Both the position numbers and the translations under genes were made by a program. Shown here piece by piece: positions 51,866 through 61,369 of a DNA stretch of 64,000 nucleotides (positions within the stretch are counted from its first letter, which is position 1; each line of letters starts with the position of its first letter). Source of the stretch: SXVE01 sp036388895 (GTDB lineage Bacteria; Acidobacteriota; Blastocatellia; Pyrinomonadales; Pyrinomonadaceae); NCBI GenBank assembly GCA_036388895.1, contig DASVQY010000025.1:124001-188000 (forward strand). Reading direction: 5' to 3'. The notes under the pieces were generated by a model that saw only the letters and a list, made by a program, of their open reading frames with translations, did no database searches and was not told where the DNA came from.

Positions 51866-52273
51866 TTACCAATCGCGGCGATCTCGATAAGCGTTACGGC
51901 GATATTTATTGTAGCGTTTCTGCAATTTACGCTGTTCGCGGCTGTTCAAATAACCGTCGCGGTAAAAACGGCTGGTCGTATTGTAAAGCCGCTGCCGCTG
52001 CCGATACAAACGACGCGCTTCCTGCGGCGAAATTCTGCCGTTTCCGTAATATCTGTTTTGATTGTAACGATTTTGGTAATAACGATTCTGGTTGTAACGA
52101 TTTTGAATTCGCTGCTGCCGAACCCAATTTCGGTATTGTTGTTGCTGTCGGTAGTAGTCGCGGTTTTGATAACTTCCGCTTCTGCCGTATTGCGCGTAGC
52201 CGGCAACCGAAAAAAGACACAAACAAAAAGCGATACCGACAATCGCCGGACCTATTTTTTTCAAGTAATTCAT
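51866..52273 (-). CDS. Exported Tyr/Arg/Asn/Gln-rich small protein
   Basis: A 135-residue protein with signal peptide (IVGIAFCLCLFSVAGYAQ). The mature part is strongly biased. A low-complexity segment of Asn-Arg-Tyr-type repeats (QNRYNQNRYYQNRYNQNRYY, about residues 57-76) is flanked by Tyr/Gln/Arg-rich stretches. A C-terminal region has helical Arg/Gln repeats (SPQEARRLYRQRQRLYN, LNSREQRKLQKRYNKYRR). The basic charge is high for an exported protein. No family known. A strong terminator follows and it has its own upstream region. The same bases on the other strand also give open frames, which I treat as shadows. Confidence 0.75.
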   Translation of the reverse strand: MNYLKKIGPAIVGIAFCLCLFSVAGYAQYGRSGSYQNRDYYRQQQQYRNWVRQQRIQNRYNQNRYYQNRYNQNRYYGNGRISPQEARRLYRQRQRLYNTTSRFYRDGYLNSREQRKLQKRYNKYRRNAYRDRRDW

Positions 52274-52786
52274 AAACTCTCCCTTGTTTCGTAAATTTTA
52301 TAGCTTGTGCTATGTCAGGTCGGATGCCTTTTCGAGCGGCGCGGGTTGTCGTAAATTTTCGTAGTGATTGTCGGTCGTTTGTGGCACGACAAGTGCTTTT
52401 AATGTGATCGGCTGGAACGCGCCGCGGACTTGCTAAAATCGAGTTGGATAAAGACTTTAGCGTTTTTCTTTATTCATTTACAGTTTAGAGCGATCAAATC
52501 AATTTGACTTGTTTTGCGGCAAAATGACAAATTTTGGCAATTCGAGCAGACAATTTTTGTGCTTTTGCGTGTTTGCGCGCAAATCCATCGCTAAAAATCT
52601 CTCTTTATAAAATGGTAGATAATCTGTCTTACACAATCGAGCCGTTTGCCGGTTTGAACGTGAAAATTCCTCAGCTTCATTCTTCAATCCGTTCTTTATT
52701 CGATTCAATTCAAGCGGTTTTTAATCTTTTTGAAAGAAAACGCCAACTTGATTAACGAATACGCAATTACCAGAGGTCTCGCTACA
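52274..52786. other. Gene-free region between the small exported protein and the PAS-GGDEF-EAL gene
   Basis: About 510 bases with no supported gene. The left part contains the promoter for the minus-strand small protein. The right part precedes the sensor gene and includes its AGAGG Shine-Dalgarno at about 52772. I looked for a c-di-GMP riboswitch (GEMM) by its conserved blocks and did not find one. Confidence 0.5.
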
Positions 52787-55700
52787 ATGTCTAAAAACAA
52801 ACTTCCCGCTCCGAAGAAAATCTCCCGAAAAGCACAAAAAGCGAATAACTTTTTGACCGAATTCCCGATTCAACCGCTCCCGCCGCGTGAACAGGAATGC
52901 TCTTACCGCAGTTTCATCGAGAATTTGCCGGTTATGTTTTACGCGGTCGAACCATTTCCTCCGTTTAAACCGATTTACGTCAGTCCCGCATTCGCCGCGC
53001 TCGGCTATCAGCTCGAAGATTGGCAAAACAGTTTGGATATGTGGATTCGCACCATACATCCGCAAGACCGCAAAGGGGTTTTACTGAAAACGGAAGCAGC
53101 GATGCAGAAAGGGGAGGAAATTGATTACGAATACCGTCTGATCGCGCAGGACGGCACGATCCGCTGGGTTCGCGACAGAGGCTCTTTCATTCGCGGAGAA
53201 AGCGGCGAGATCGTTTACTGGCAAGGTATTATTTTCGATATCACGGCTTGCAAACAAGCGCAGGCGTCCGTCCGCGAAAGCGAGGAAAGACATCGCCAGA
53301 TGTTCGAGAAAAATCAATCGATAAAACTGTTGATTGACGCGGAAACCGGCTCGATAGTTGACGCAAATCCGGCAGCTTGTAAATTTTACGGTTACGGACG
53401 CGAAGAGTTTAGGACAATGAAAATTACCGATATAAACGCTCTGCCGGAAAAACAAATAAAACGCGAAATGCGACGGGCGAAAAACGAACGCCGCAATTGT
53501 TTCGTTTTTCCGCACCGCTTGTCGAGCGGCGAAATTCGCGACGTTGAAGTTCATTCGAGTCCGCTTTTCAGCCAGGGCAAAAATCTGCTTTACTCGATAA
53601 TCTACGATATTACCGAACGAAAACGCGCCGAAGAATCTCTGATCGAAAGCGAAAGACAATATCGTAATGTGTTTGAAAACGCCAACGATTTGATTTACGT
53701 TCACGATCTCGACGGCAATTATATTTCGGTGAATCAGGCGAGCGAAAGGCTTTTCGGATATAAGCGCGAAGAAGCGCTGCAAATGAACGTTTCTCAGATT
53801 ATTGTACCGGAGCATTTGGAATTTACCCGGCAAATGCTGAAAGAAAAAATCAGCGGAGCAAAACAAACGGCGTATGAAGTTGACTGCATCACCAAAAACG
53901 GCAGACGCGTAACGCTCGAAGTAAACAGCAGCATCATTTATAAAAACGGCAAGCCTACCGGAGTACAAGGAATTGCGCGCGATATAACCACACGCAAGCG
54001 GGACGAAAAAACCTTGAAGGAAAGCGTGGAACAATATCGCGATTTGTTTGAAAACGCGAACGATCTTATTTACACGCACGATTTACACGGCAACTTCACT
54101 TCGCTCAATCGCGCGGGCGAAATAATCACCGGTTACGCCCGGGAGGAAGCGCTGAAAATGAATATTTCCGAAGTCGTCGCGCCGGAGTTTCTGGAAAGGG
54201 CTCGGCAAATGACGGCGCGAAAAGTCAGCGGCGAAGCGCCGATGCCGTACGAGTTGGAAATTATCGCCAAAGACGGGCATCGCGTACCGCTCGAATTAAG
54301 TTCGCGCTTGATTTTTCACAACGGCTTGCCAATCGGCGTGCAGGGCATCGGACGCGACATCACTGAACGAAAACGTGATCAAGAAGCGCTCAAATTAAGC
54401 GAGCGCCGCTATCGTTTTTTGAGCGAAAGCATAATGCATCAGGTTTGGACGGCGACGCCCGAAGGCGATATGGATTATATAAATCGCCGGGCGCTCGAAT
54501 ATTTCGGTCTGACGCAGGAACAAATGTTCGGCAAAGGCTGGCAGGACGTAGTTCACCCGGATGATTTGCCCGAATGTCTCGAACGTTGGAACTATTCGCT
54601 GCGAACGGGAAATTATTTTGAAGTGGAGTTTCGTTTGCAGCGCGCTGACGGAACATATCGCTGGCACACGGCGCGGGCTTCAGCCGGTAAGGATTCGGGC
54701 GGCAAAATCGTCAAATGGTTCGGAACGAACACGGATATTGACGATAAAAGAATGGCGGAGGAAAAGCTGAATCATTACGCTCTGCACGACACGCTGACGA
54801 ATCTTCCGAATCGAACCGAGTTTATCAATCATCTCAAAACGGCGATTAAACGCTCGGTAGCCGACGAAGAGTTTCGTTTCGCGGTTCTTTTTCTCGACCT
54901 CGACCGTTTCAAGGTTATCAACGACAGTCTCGGTCATCTGATCGGCGATAAATTGTTAATCGGCATCGCCCGGCGCCTCAAATCGTGCGTTCGTCCCGGC
55001 GATGTCGTCGCTCGTTTGGGCGGCGACGAGTTTACGATTTTATTGAACAAAACGGGCGGAGCGGCGGAAGTCGCCAAAGTCGCCGAACGGCTGCAGACGA
55101 AATTGTCAAAACCGTTTATGTTCAATAACTATGAGGTTTTCACGACAGCCAGCATCGGCGTCATCCTCTCTGATTCGGATCACACGAAACCGGAAGAATA
55201 CTTGCGTGACGCGGACGCGGCGATGTACCGGGCGAAAGAATCGGGCAAAGCGCGTTACGAAATATTCGACAGCGAAATGCACGTTCGCAATATAAATCTT
55301 CTGCAGCTCGAAACGGATTTGCGCTACGCCGTCGAAAGAAACGAGTTGGAAGTTTTCTATCAGCCGATTGTCTGTCTGGAAACCGGAAAAATCCGCGAAT
55401 TCGAGGCTCTTATTCGCTGGCGGCATCCGAAGCACGGATTGATTTCGCCGAGCGAATTCATTTCGACCGCCGAAGAAACCGGTTTGATTATTCCAATCGG
55501 TCAGTGGATTTTGTCCGAATCCTGCCGGCAAATTTCTCAGTGGCACCAGCGTTACCCGGAATTCTCTTCTCTTTCGGTCAGCGTCAATCTTTCCGCCAAA
55601 CAATTGATGCATCCTTCTTTGACCTCGCAGGTGCAGCAGATTTTGCAGAAATGCAAACTTGAACCGCACAATTTAAAGCTCGAGGTGACCGAAAGCACGG

Positions 55701-56152
55701 TTATGGAAAACAGCGAAACCGCGCTCGGCATTTTGTCCGAACTGCGCGCGCTTGGCGTTTCGCTTTCGACCGACGATTTCGGAACCGGTTATTCTTCGCT
55801 GAGCTACCTGCACCGTTTCCCGTTTCAGCGAATGAAAATTGACCGTTCGTTTATCAACCGGATGGATTCGGATATTAAAAGCGAGGCAATCGTGCGCTCG
55901 ATTTTGATGCTCGGGCAAAATCTGGAGATTGAAACGGTCGCTGAAGGCATCGAAAACGAAGAGCAGCTCTGGCAGCTTCGCTCGCTCGGCTGTCCGTTCG
56001 GTCAAGGTTATCTGTTTTCTCAGCCGGTCAATCAGACTGCCGCCGAAAAACTTTTAAGCGAAGGTTTGCCTTTTTCTTTCGATTCAATGGAAGCGCCGTT
56101 TTCGTTCGCCGATACGAAAAGACGGCTTATCGAATTGGATAAAATTCAATAA
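52787..56152 (+). CDS. Multi-PAS GGDEF-EAL diguanylate cyclase/phosphodiesterase
   Basis: A soluble, 1121-residue c-di-GMP signalling protein with five PAS domains (about residues 39-160, 165-285, 287-405, 411-530, 536-655), a GGDEF domain (about 663-835) and an EAL domain (about 845-1090). The GGDEF motif is intact (RLGGDEFTILL, near 744) with an RPGD inhibitory site just before it. The EAL part keeps EFEALIRWRHP near 870, KLEVTES and DDFGTGYSSL, so both activities are plausible. PAS3 and PAS4 are near-duplicates. No transmembrane helix, so it senses cytoplasmic or diffusible signals. Start chosen at 52787 for its AGAGG box; a longer TTG start exists. Confidence 0.95.
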   Translation: MSKNKLPAPKKISRKAQKANNFLTEFPIQPLPPREQECSYRSFIENLPVMFYAVEPFPPFKPIYVSPAFAALGYQLEDWQNSLDMWIRTIHPQDRKGVLLKTEAAMQKGEEIDYEYRLIAQDGTIRWVRDRGSFIRGESGEIVYWQGIIFDITACKQAQASVRESEERHRQMFEKNQSIKLLIDAETGSIVDANPAACKFYGYGREEFRTMKITDINALPEKQIKREMRRAKNERRNCFVFPHRLSSGEIRDVEVHSSPLFSQGKNLLYSIIYDITERKRAEESLIESERQYRNVFENANDLIYVHDLDGNYISVNQASERLFGYKREEALQMNVSQIIVPEHLEFTRQMLKEKISGAKQTAYEVDCITKNGRRVTLEVNSSIIYKNGKPTGVQGIARDITTRKRDEKTLKESVEQYRDLFENANDLIYTHDLHGNFTSLNRAGEIITGYAREEALKMNISEVVAPEFLERARQMTARKVSGEAPMPYELEIIAKDGHRVPLELSSRLIFHNGLPIGVQGIGRDITERKRDQEALKLSERRYRFLSESIMHQVWTATPEGDMDYINRRALEYFGLTQEQMFGKGWQDVVHPDDLPECLERWNYSLRTGNYFEVEFRLQRADGTYRWHTARASAGKDSGGKIVKWFGTNTDIDDKRMAEEKLNHYALHDTLTNLPNRTEFINHLKTAIKRSVADEEFRFAVLFLDLDRFKVINDSLGHLIGDKLLIGIARRLKSCVRPGDVVARLGGDEFTILLNKTGGAAEVAKVAERLQTKLSKPFMFNNYEVFTTASIGVILSDSDHTKPEEYLRDADAAMYRAKESGKARYEIFDSEMHVRNINLLQLETDLRYAVERNELEVFYQPIVCLETGKIREFEALIRWRHPKHGLISPSEFISTAEETGLIIPIGQWILSESCRQISQWHQRYPEFSSLSVSVNLSAKQLMHPSLTSQVQQILQKCKLEPHNLKLEVTESTVMENSETALGILSELRALGVSLSTDDFGTGYSSLSYLHRFPFQRMKIDRSFINRMDSDIKSEAIVRSILMLGQNLEIETVAEGIENEEQLWQLRSLGCPFGQGYLFSQPVNQTAAEKLLSEGLPFSFDSMEAPFSFADTKRRLIELDKIQ

Positions 56153-56157
56153 GCCGT
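56122..56157 (+). terminator. Hairpin overlapping the sensor-gene stop codon
   Basis: ACGGCTTAT (56122-56130) pairs with ATAAGCCGT (56149-56157) over an 18-base loop that contains the last sense codons. The second arm includes the TAA stop. It is followed by T-rich but interrupted sequence (TTCAGTTTT), so it is probably a weak terminator. Confidence 0.45.
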
Positions 56158-56196
56158 TTCAGTTTTAAGTTTTATAATTTGTTTTCTTCTTTCCGT

Positions 56197-58638
56197 TTAA
56201 CGCTTTGCCGCTTCGTTTTGTCTTCGCGGCTGAGCGTTTTTCACGTATTTATCGAACCAGTTTATCTGCTCGTAAACCGTGTGCTCGATTGATTCGCGCG
56301 CCGAATAACCGTGCGATTCGTGTGGCAGCATCACGAGCCGCGCCGTTCCGCCGTTTCCTTGAATGGCGGCGAAAAGACGTTCCGACTGAATCGGAAAAGT
56401 TCCTTGATTGTTGTCAGCTTCGCCGTGAATCAACAAAATCGGTTCGTTGATTTTGTTCGCGAAGAAAAACGGCGAAACTTTCGTATAAAGATCGGTCGCT
56501 TCCCAGAAAGTGCGGCGCTCGGATTGAAAACCGAACGGCGTTAACGTGCGATTATAAGCGCCCGAACGAGCGATTCCGGCGCGGAACAAATCCGAATGCG
56601 CCAGCAAATTCGCCGTCATAAAAGCGCCGTAGCTGTGACCGCCGACGCCTACCCTTTCGCGGTCTGTAACGCCCATTTCAACAGCCTTGTCAATCGCCGC
56701 TTGCGCCGAATCAACGATTTGCTGAATAAACGTATCGTTGACCGTTTCCGGGTTGCCGACGACCGGCATCGTCGTATCGTCCAGAACCGCGTAACCGTTC
56801 AATAAAAAGAACAGATGCGAATATCCGCCGATCTGCGTAAAACGATTCGTTGAACCGGAAACCTGCCCGGCTGTTGAAGCGTCTGTAAATTCGAGCGGGT
56901 AAGCCCAGACAACGGTCGGGAGACGCGTTCCCTCTTTATAATTCGGCGGCAAATAAAGCGTAAACGACAAATCAACGCCGTCTTTGCGTTTGTATCTGAC
57001 GAGCTGCTTTTTAATTCCGCGAAGCTGCGGCGCCGGGTCAGTAAAATTCGTCAGTTTTTGCGGAGCGGCGGCTTCGCATTTCGCATTTGCCGGACAGCCG
57101 TAACGAATGTATAAATTCGGCGGATCGAGCGGCGATTCTTTGCGCGTTAAAAATTTCGTGCCGTTGTCATCCATCAATGTGACAAAACTTTCAAATTCCG
57201 CGTTGCCCGAACGGAAAATTTCCTGCGTTTGCTTGCCCGTAGATAAATTAAAACGGCGCAAAAACGGTCTGTCGCCTTCGGGCGAAGCGCCTGTTCCGGT
57301 CATAAAAATATCGTCGCCGTTTTGCAAAATGACAGTCGAACCGTTCGGCAAGCGTTTCGTAACCGGCTGCCCGATATCATTGTACCGGTCGTTGACGTTC
57401 AAATCTGAAATCATTTTCGGCGCGCTTGGATTGCGGTAATCAATCGCGAAAATGCGGCGGCGCTGAGTGTCGCGGTTGTAATCGTAAAAAAGCATCAAAC
57501 CGTTGCGTTCGCCGAAAGCCCGTCCTTGATAACGCTGTTCGATTTTGACGATTTCTTTCGGTTCACCGGAAAACGGCGCGTCGTGCATCATCAATTTGTC
57601 ACGCGGCGTCACTTTATTTCGCGGATTTCCTTCGTCAAGAGCTTCCGTCCAAATCAAAGTCGCAGATTCGGTCGGAATCCACGCCACGCTTCTGCGCCCA
57701 GTCGGAACGCCCCCAACCGGCAAATTATCCTGAAGTTTACTGCTTTCCACTTTGTAAATAATTCTGCCGCTTGTATCCCAAACTTCGACTTCTCTCGGAA
57801 AACGCGAATATGGGAAAAGATACGAAAACGGGCGCTGAATGCGCGAAACTAAAATATGATTTCCGCCCGGCGAAACGTCCACATTGTCGAAAATCGCCAG
57901 TTGCCCGATTTCTTTTATTTTTCCGTCAACGCCGACGACGGCTAACTGCGATGTCGCGTAATATTCAAACAATCGTTCATCGTTCGGGCTTTTCAGCAAA
58001 TCCTGAAAAGTCTGCACGGCGCCGGTTCTTCCGGCGGTTTCCTGTATGCTCGGCTCGGTCGGCGTCAAATTTTGATAACCGGGAGCAGCGCCTCGCTTTG
58101 ACGGAACGAGATTGACGAGCAAACTTCTCTGGTCGGGCATCCACGAATAACTGCCGAAAGCCGTATTGACTTTGGCGTTTTTAATCATCCGCGCTTTTCC
58201 TGTCGCCGTTTCGACTATCCACAATTCGATTCCAGTCGGCGTGATATTTCCCGCCGCGATGTATTTTCCGTCGGCGCTCCACGAAGGCGAAATAATCTGC
58301 GCGTTCGGCGGAAGTTGTACCGGCATTTCTTTGCCGTCAGCAATATTTTTCAAAGTTAATCTGACAAAATACGGCTGGCGATGCGCGCCGTTTGTATTCG
58401 GATTGATTCGCAAACCGGCTAATCGGAGCATCGGCTGTGAAAGCTCGGCAATCGGCGGATAGCGAAGCGGTTCAAGCAAAGCGATTTTGTCCTTTGCCGG
58501 AGAAACCGAGGTCGTCGCCGTCGCCGGAGCGTTCAAAACGTCCAGAATATCTTTCGGCGGCTGTTTGTATGAGCCTTGCGCGAAAAGATTGAGCGGTAAA
58601 ATCAAAACCGCAAGCAGCAGTAGAATTTTTGTTTTCAT
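56197..58638 (-). CDS. S9 family prolyl oligopeptidase-like exported peptidase
   Basis: An 813-residue exported serine peptidase with signal peptide (ILLLLAVLILPLNLFAQ). The N-terminal part (about 40-500) is a beta-propeller-like region with repeated 'sW..D...' strands (SPSWSADGKYIAAG, YSWMPDQRSLL). The C-terminal alpha/beta-hydrolase part has the nucleophile elbow GGHSYGAFMTANLLAHS near residue 679, the Asp in LIHGEADNNQGTF near residue 760 and the His in LPHESHGYSARES near residue 790. It is likely to cleave short peptides in the periplasm. It converges with the sensor gene. Confidence 0.9.
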   Translation of the reverse strand: MKTKILLLLAVLILPLNLFAQGSYKQPPKDILDVLNAPATATTSVSPAKDKIALLEPLRYPPIAELSQPMLRLAGLRINPNTNGAHRQPYFVRLTLKNIADGKEMPVQLPPNAQIISPSWSADGKYIAAGNITPTGIELWIVETATGKARMIKNAKVNTAFGSYSWMPDQRSLLVNLVPSKRGAAPGYQNLTPTEPSIQETAGRTGAVQTFQDLLKSPNDERLFEYYATSQLAVVGVDGKIKEIGQLAIFDNVDVSPGGNHILVSRIQRPFSYLFPYSRFPREVEVWDTSGRIIYKVESSKLQDNLPVGGVPTGRRSVAWIPTESATLIWTEALDEGNPRNKVTPRDKLMMHDAPFSGEPKEIVKIEQRYQGRAFGERNGLMLFYDYNRDTQRRRIFAIDYRNPSAPKMISDLNVNDRYNDIGQPVTKRLPNGSTVILQNGDDIFMTGTGASPEGDRPFLRRFNLSTGKQTQEIFRSGNAEFESFVTLMDDNGTKFLTRKESPLDPPNLYIRYGCPANAKCEAAAPQKLTNFTDPAPQLRGIKKQLVRYKRKDGVDLSFTLYLPPNYKEGTRLPTVVWAYPLEFTDASTAGQVSGSTNRFTQIGGYSHLFFLLNGYAVLDDTTMPVVGNPETVNDTFIQQIVDSAQAAIDKAVEMGVTDRERVGVGGHSYGAFMTANLLAHSDLFRAGIARSGAYNRTLTPFGFQSERRTFWEATDLYTKVSPFFFANKINEPILLIHGEADNNQGTFPIQSERLFAAIQGNGGTARLVMLPHESHGYSARESIEHTVYEQINWFDKYVKNAQPRRQNEAAKR

Positions 58639-58687
58639 ATTTGTTTTATGTTTTTGTGATAAACGAAAAAACTTGTGGTTAAACGAT

Positions 58688-59692
58688 TTAATATTTAATT
58701 TCTTTTAAGCCGTCAATAATTTTTCCGGCGATGTTCGGTATCGGTTCGTTCTCGGTCGCGTGATTTTCGGTAAAAATTACCAGAACGAATTTTAATCCGT
58801 CGACGGTTTCGATGTAAGCGGCGTCGTGTCGCGATTTGCTTGTCCAACCGGCTTTCGACCAAAGCCGCGCGTCGTTCATTTTTCTGTCAATCAGGATTTT
58901 TCCGGTAAAACCGTGCGCCTGGCTGTCCGGGTCTTTCGTTTCGACGAACGGATCTCTTTTCATCAAATCCATCATCTGTTTCGTGCGTTCCGGCGACACG
59001 ATTCGTCCCGTAACGATTTCAGCCAGAAGCCGGGCGGTCGCGTTCGTCGTCAGCATATTGCGGTTTTTTCCGGCGTTCCAAAACTGCCGTTCACGACCGT
59101 ATAAATCTTCGCAGTAAGTTTTCTGATTGACATTGATGCGTTCGTAACCGAGCGAGTTGTAAAAACGATTCATCGCGTTGCGGCGACCGGCAAATTCTTC
59201 CAATTCTTTCGCCGACAATTCTCCGCCCCCGGTTGCGCCAGTCAAAACGTCCACGATGTAATGAGTCGCGTCGTTCGACGAATCAACGATCATATCTTTC
59301 AGACCGCGTTCGAGTTCGGGCGTCAATTTGATTTTCCCATCTTCAAATTGCCGTTCAAGCGCCGCCATATAAAACATTTTCACGACGCTTGCCGGGTAAA
59401 TCTGCGCGTCGCCGCGAAAGTTCGCCCAGCGCGGCTTGTTCGGGTCGCGCAAATCAATCAGAGTCGCGGCGATGTCGTCAGCCTTGAAACCGCGCGGCGG
59501 GTAAGAATTGAGCATTTCGCCGACGGCGCGGCTCAAAAGCGTCTGCAATTCCTGTCCGCTTTCGGGCGAAAGCGGCTGATAATTTTTCGGCGCGGAAATT
59601 TCCACGTTTTTAGGAATTTTCTGCGCGTTTACCTGCGCGAAAAACAGGCAGACAACAGCCAAGCCGAAGATTGTTTGAATAATTCTTTTCAT
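58688..59692 (-). CDS. Class A beta-lactamase-like serine hydrolase
   Basis: A 334-residue exported protein with signal peptide (IFGLAVVCLFFAQVNAQ). Catalytic-fold motifs are S-x-x-K in PASVVKMFYMAA near residue 102, an S-x-N-like element in IVDSSNDATHYIVDVL near residue 137, and K-x-G as SKAGWTSKSRHDAAYIE near residue 282 in place of the usual KTG. This is the PBP4*/class A-like family and may be a D,D-peptidase, esterase or lactamase. Antibiotic resistance cannot be claimed from sequence. It starts 54 bp from the end of the upstream-lying S9 gene region, and could share its transcript. Confidence 0.85.
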   Translation of the reverse strand: MKRIIQTIFGLAVVCLFFAQVNAQKIPKNVEISAPKNYQPLSPESGQELQTLLSRAVGEMLNSYPPRGFKADDIAATLIDLRDPNKPRWANFRGDAQIYPASVVKMFYMAALERQFEDGKIKLTPELERGLKDMIVDSSNDATHYIVDVLTGATGGGELSAKELEEFAGRRNAMNRFYNSLGYERINVNQKTYCEDLYGRERQFWNAGKNRNMLTTNATARLLAEIVTGRIVSPERTKQMMDLMKRDPFVETKDPDSQAHGFTGKILIDRKMNDARLWSKAGWTSKSRHDAAYIETVDGLKFVLVIFTENHATENEPIPNIAGKIIDGLKEIKY

Positions 59693-59739
59693 CTGAACCT
59701 TTAGAAACTCTTTACGGGAAAGTATTTTCAGAGTATAAA

Positions 59740-59876
59740 CGAAAAGCGCTTGTAAATTCCAGATTTCAAAGTGTAAATTCCAAACCGCTGCGCGTTTTAA
59801 AAGTGAAATCTAAATTTGAATGAAATTTTTAATCTCGAATCTTAAATCTTGAATTTTGAATAAATTTAAATAAATA
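59740..59876. repeat. AT-rich degenerate repeat-like spacer before the APC permease
   Basis: The spacer contains short near-copies such as TGTAAATTCCAGATTTCAAA / TGTAAATTCCAAACC (59750-59795) and AATCTCGAATCTTAAATCTTG (59829-59850, written here in part). The permease ATG follows with no clear Shine-Dalgarno. No gene seen. Confidence 0.4.
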
Positions 59877-61184
59877 ATGAATGAATCGAATCTAGTTCGC
59901 GGCATCAATCGTTGGGATTTAGTCGCCATTACGATAAATCTGATCATCGGCGCGGGAATTTTCGGCTTGCCGTCGAAAGTCGCGGCGCTTATCGGCAATT
60001 ACAGTTTGTTCGCTTTCGTCGCGTGCGGCGTAATCGTCGCGTTTATCGTTTTGTGTTTCGCCGAAGTTTCCAGCCGTTTCGAAGCGACCGGCGGAATGTA
60101 TCTTTACGCCAAAGACGCGTTCGGTTCAATCGTCGGCTACGAAGTCGGCTGGCTTTACTGGATCGTCCGCATCACGACATTTGCGGCGAACTGCAACTTG
60201 CTTTTGAGCTATCTCGGATTCTTTTTCCCGACCGCGAATCAAGGAACGACGAGAATTCTGCTGATTTTATTAATTGTTTCGATTATCACGTTCGTAAATT
60301 TTATCGGCGTTCGCCAATCGGCTATTTTTACGAACATTTTCACAATCGGAAAAATCGTTCCGCTTTTGATATTCGTCGCCGTCGGTTTGTTTTACATACA
60401 GCCCGCAAATTTCTCGTTCGCCGCTGCCGCGCCCGACAGTTCCGCATTCGCGAGCGCCGTTTTGCTTTTGATTTACGCGTTCGTCGGATTTGAAGCGGCG
60501 GTTATTCCGGCAGGCGAAGTGCGCGAACCGCAGCGCAGCGTTCCGTTCGCACTGCTGACGGCTTTAGCTGTTATCGTCGTTCTTTATATCGCAATTCAAA
60601 TCGTCTGCATCGGAACTTTGCCCGGACTTGCCGCTTCGGAACGCCCGCTGGCTGATGCCGCAAATAATTTTTTGGGCAGTTTCGGCGCGGCTTTTATCAC
60701 CGTCGGCGCGATTGTCTCAATTTTAGGAAACTTAAACGGCGGATTTCTGCCCGCTTCGAGAATTCCGTTCGCAATGGCGGAACAGAAGGAATTGCCGCGC
60801 GTTTTAGCCGCGACGCACAACAAATTTCAAACGCCTTACGTTTCACTGTTTTTAACGGCGATTGTAATTCTCGTTTTCACCGTTCAATCTTCGTTCGTCT
60901 CCGCATTGACCATCGCGACGATCACGCGCCTTTTGGTTTACGCGACGACGTGCGCCGCGCTGCCGGTTTTTCGCAAGCGCGCAGACGCGCCGAAAGCTCA
61001 ATTTCTCGCGCCGTTCGGCGTCTTTGCGGCAATTTTCTCGTTGATTTTAACCGTCTGGCTGCTCGCCAACGTTGATTACAGAAAAGAAGGCTTGACGGTT
61101 TTGATCGTCGCCGCAATCGGTTTGATTTTTTATTTCGCTTATCGTTTTTTCCGCGGAGCACAGAAAAACATCGTTCATAAATAA
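59877..61184 (+). CDS. APC family amino acid/amine permease
   Basis: A 435-residue integral membrane transporter with about 12 helices. The first helix holds the unwound substrate site in LVAITINLIIGAGIFGLPSK (Gly-x-Gly-Ile-Phe). FEATGGMYLYAKDAFGSIVGYE in helix 3 and FVGFEAAVIPAGEVREPQRSVPFA in helix 6 are typical of the APC superfamily (amino acid permease 2 type). It imports or exchanges an amino acid or amine, but specificity cannot be read. It stands alone on the plus strand. Confidence 0.92.
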   Translation: MNESNLVRGINRWDLVAITINLIIGAGIFGLPSKVAALIGNYSLFAFVACGVIVAFIVLCFAEVSSRFEATGGMYLYAKDAFGSIVGYEVGWLYWIVRITTFAANCNLLLSYLGFFFPTANQGTTRILLILLIVSIITFVNFIGVRQSAIFTNIFTIGKIVPLLIFVAVGLFYIQPANFSFAAAAPDSSAFASAVLLLIYAFVGFEAAVIPAGEVREPQRSVPFALLTALAVIVVLYIAIQIVCIGTLPGLAASERPLADAANNFLGSFGAAFITVGAIVSILGNLNGGFLPASRIPFAMAEQKELPRVLAATHNKFQTPYVSLFLTAIVILVFTVQSSFVSALTIATITRLLVYATTCAALPVFRKRADAPKAQFLAPFGVFAAIFSLILTVWLLANVDYRKEGLTVLIVAAIGLIFYFAYRFFRGAQKNIVHK

Positions 61185-61369
61185 AGTTTTTGAAGTTTGT
61201 AAAAGCGTTTGTAAAAAAGCAATTCATTCAAAATTTGATTTAATGTCGCACACAGCGCGGGCGAAATTTCGTTTAATCCACATTTATTAAACCTTTTTCT
61301 GTTAATTCACGTAGATACTGACCAACACAAAAGGGTTCAAAATTCCACAACTTGATTTCGGAGAAAAGT

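Noticed and set aside
52040..52150. Short direct repeats that resemble a small CRISPR-like array
   Set aside because: They are codon-level repeats of the Asn-Arg-Tyr segment of the exported protein, without spacers of constant length or nearby cas genes.
52534..52755. 73-codon plus-strand frame before the GGDEF-EAL gene
   Set aside because: No Shine-Dalgarno, no recognisable domain, and it overlaps the leader of the sensor gene; composition is not protein-like compared with neighbours.
52274..52786. Possible c-di-GMP riboswitch upstream of the GGDEF-EAL gene
   Set aside because: The conserved GEMM blocks are missing; the region contains only AT-rich sequence and a standard Shine-Dalgarno.
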